Source: Clostridiales bacterium
Lineage (GTDB): Bacteria; Bacillota; Clostridia; Oscillospirales; CAG-272
Direction of reading: 5' to 3'
Length of the DNA: 6,880 nt
Assembly (NCBI GenBank): GCA_016280525.1
Contig: JAEEGW010000158.1
Location: 1-6,880, forward strand
Part shown: positions 5,890 to 6,880 of the stretch, in pieces
Numbering within the stretch: position 1 is the first letter of the stretch
Layout of the letters: every line of letters begins with the position of its first letter
The notes under the pieces: model-generated
The model's database searches: none
What the model saw: the letters and a program-made list of their open reading frames with translations, nothing else
What the model was told of the DNA's origin: nothing
Program-made: the position numbers and the translations under genes

Positions 5890-6880
5890 ATGAAAAAAAT
5901 AACCGTCATAGTTCTGATACTGTCTTTGATACTCGTTTTCATACCGTCCTGCGGTTTTTTCCTCATACCTCCGGTAACGACCGAAACGGACACGAAGGAT
6001 GAAACGGAAATAACGGAAACCGAAACCGAACCGGAGACGGAGACCGAGGCGGAGACGGAAGAAGACACGGAAGAATTTGAGCCGGAGATCCCCGTTCACT
6101 CAATGCCGTATTACAATACCGGCCGCCGCTACGCGTGGTCAACGCTGAACAAAGAAAAACGCAGGCTGTATAACGAAGTTCTTGTCGCCGCGCTGTGCTT
6201 TGCGGAATACGTTGTTCTGCCTGACGCGGACACGGCGAAATATATATACGAGTGCGTTTTCTTTGATTCACCCGAGCTTTTCTATCTCTCCGAGACGCCG
6301 AAGATCGAGGGCAATAAACTTATATTCGATTACGTTTTCACGCTTGAACAGGCTGAAAACACAGCCCGGGAGCTTAACTATGCATATAGTGAATTTCTTC
6401 AAAGTGAAATAAAAGAAGAGCTGACGGACTATGAAAAGCTGATCGCGCTGTACGAATACATAATAAACCGCACGAAATACGCGGACGAGGCAAGCGAGGA
6501 CTATGACAACAATATTTTTAACGAAGCCGTATACCGCTCCGCTTCGGCAATAGGTCCGCTTCTGGACTGCCGCGCTATATGTATCGGCTACGCGCGCGCA
6601 ACGCAGTATCTGGCGCTGCGGCTCGGCATACAGACGTTTACCGTTAAAGGCGCGGATACCGACGGCGACGTTCATTATTACGACCTCGTCCTTCTCGGCG
6701 ACGACTACTATTACGTGGATACGACGTGGGGCGACCCGGTGGACCCCGAGAGGATAAAAGATTATCTTACCTACAACTATTTCTGCATAACCACGGACGA
6801 GCTTTTAAGGTCGCATCAGACAAACACGTCCGTGACGCTGCCGGTCTGCACCGCAACGGAATACAACTATTTCATATATA
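5890..6880 (+). CDS. Transglutaminase-like lipoprotein, 3' end beyond the window
   Basis: The reading frame is open from ATG 5890 to the window end (330 codons, no stop), so the C-terminus is missing. AAGG (5881-5884) lies 5 bases before the ATG. Residues 1-20 form a lipoprotein signal peptide (KK, hydrophobic core, IPS) with the lipidated cysteine at C21; proline at -2 is slightly unusual. A Thr/Glu-rich linker follows (about 30-66). A helical region (about 85-200) leads into a transglutaminase/protease-like core: CIGYARATQYLALRLGI with the likely nucleophile C231, HYYDLV with H262, and YYVDTTWGDP with D277, the expected Cys-His-Asp order. C227 lies four residues earlier. Such domains in bacterial surface proteins act as cysteine proteases, crosslinkers or peptidoglycan-associated enzymes; the substrate here is unknown. 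It probably sits on the outer face of the membrane, as does the glycosidase at 1972-3111, which has a similar linker. Confidence 0.86.
   Translation, partial: MKKITVIVLILSLILVFIPSCGFFLIPPVTTETDTKDETEITETETEPETETEAETEEDTEEFEPEIPVHSMPYYNTGRRYAWSTLNKEKRRLYNEVLVAALCFAEYVVLPDADTAKYIYECVFFDSPELFYLSETPKIEGNKLIFDYVFTLEQAENTARELNYAYSEFLQSEIKEELTDYEKLIALYEYIINRTKYADEASEDYDNNIFNEAVYRSASAIGPLLDCRAICIGYARATQYLALRLGIQTFTVKGADTDGDVHYYDLVLLGDDYYYVDTTWGDPVDPERIKDYLTYNYFCITTDELLRSHQTNTSVTLPVCTATEYNYFIY

Noticed and set aside
5827..6271. Minus-strand open frames rich in Arg/Phe or Ser/Val opposite the lipoprotein linker
   Set aside because: They are mirror images of the Thr/Glu repeat coding region, have low-complexity translations and no ribosome site.

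Overview
The window looks like a chromosomal stretch from an anaerobic Gram-positive bacterium of the class Clostridia, probably an uncultured gut-type lineage related to Oscillospirales/Ruminococcaceae. This is inferred from protein character: a transketolase split into two subunits, a clostridial-type SerRS, a membrane-anchored NAGPA-type phosphodiester glycosidase and a transglutaminase-like lipoprotein. Clear Shine-Dalgarno sites and heavy use of the isoleucine codon ATA in moderately GC-rich genes fit the same picture. No species can be named from sequence alone.

Layout, all genes on the + strand. (1) 1-65: the last codons of mnmG (tRNA wobble-uridine modification). (2) 101-129: a near-consensus sigma-A promoter. 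(3) 163-1005 and 1018-1962: the N- and C-terminal halves of a split transketolase. (4) 1972-3111 and 3108-4304: an anchored phosphodiester glycosidase (NAGPA) protein, then an anchored protein of unknown function joined to it by an ATGA stop/start overlap. (5) 4349-5629: serS. (6) 5630-5889: a gene-free gap holding a highly ordered hairpin array. (7) 5890 to the right edge: a Thr/Glu-linker lipoprotein with a transglutaminase-like catalytic core, cut by the window end.

The four genes from 163 to 4304 are spaced by -4 to 12 bases and are probably one transcription unit from the promoter at 101-129. serS follows after 44 bases and may be read through. The first two genes act in the non-oxidative pentose phosphate pathway and serS in translation. 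The two genes between them, and the last one, encode proteins predicted to be anchored outside the membrane, so the unit mixes housekeeping and envelope functions.

The most unusual item is the array at 5669-5866. Eight short hairpins, all beginning TG and ending CA but with different stem sequences, are joined by exact 5-base linkers. The linker reads ATTCA four times in the left half and TGAAT (its reverse complement) four times in the right half, around an AT-rich centre. The whole element could therefore fold into one long stem with hairpins facing each other in pairs. I do not recognise it as a named family.
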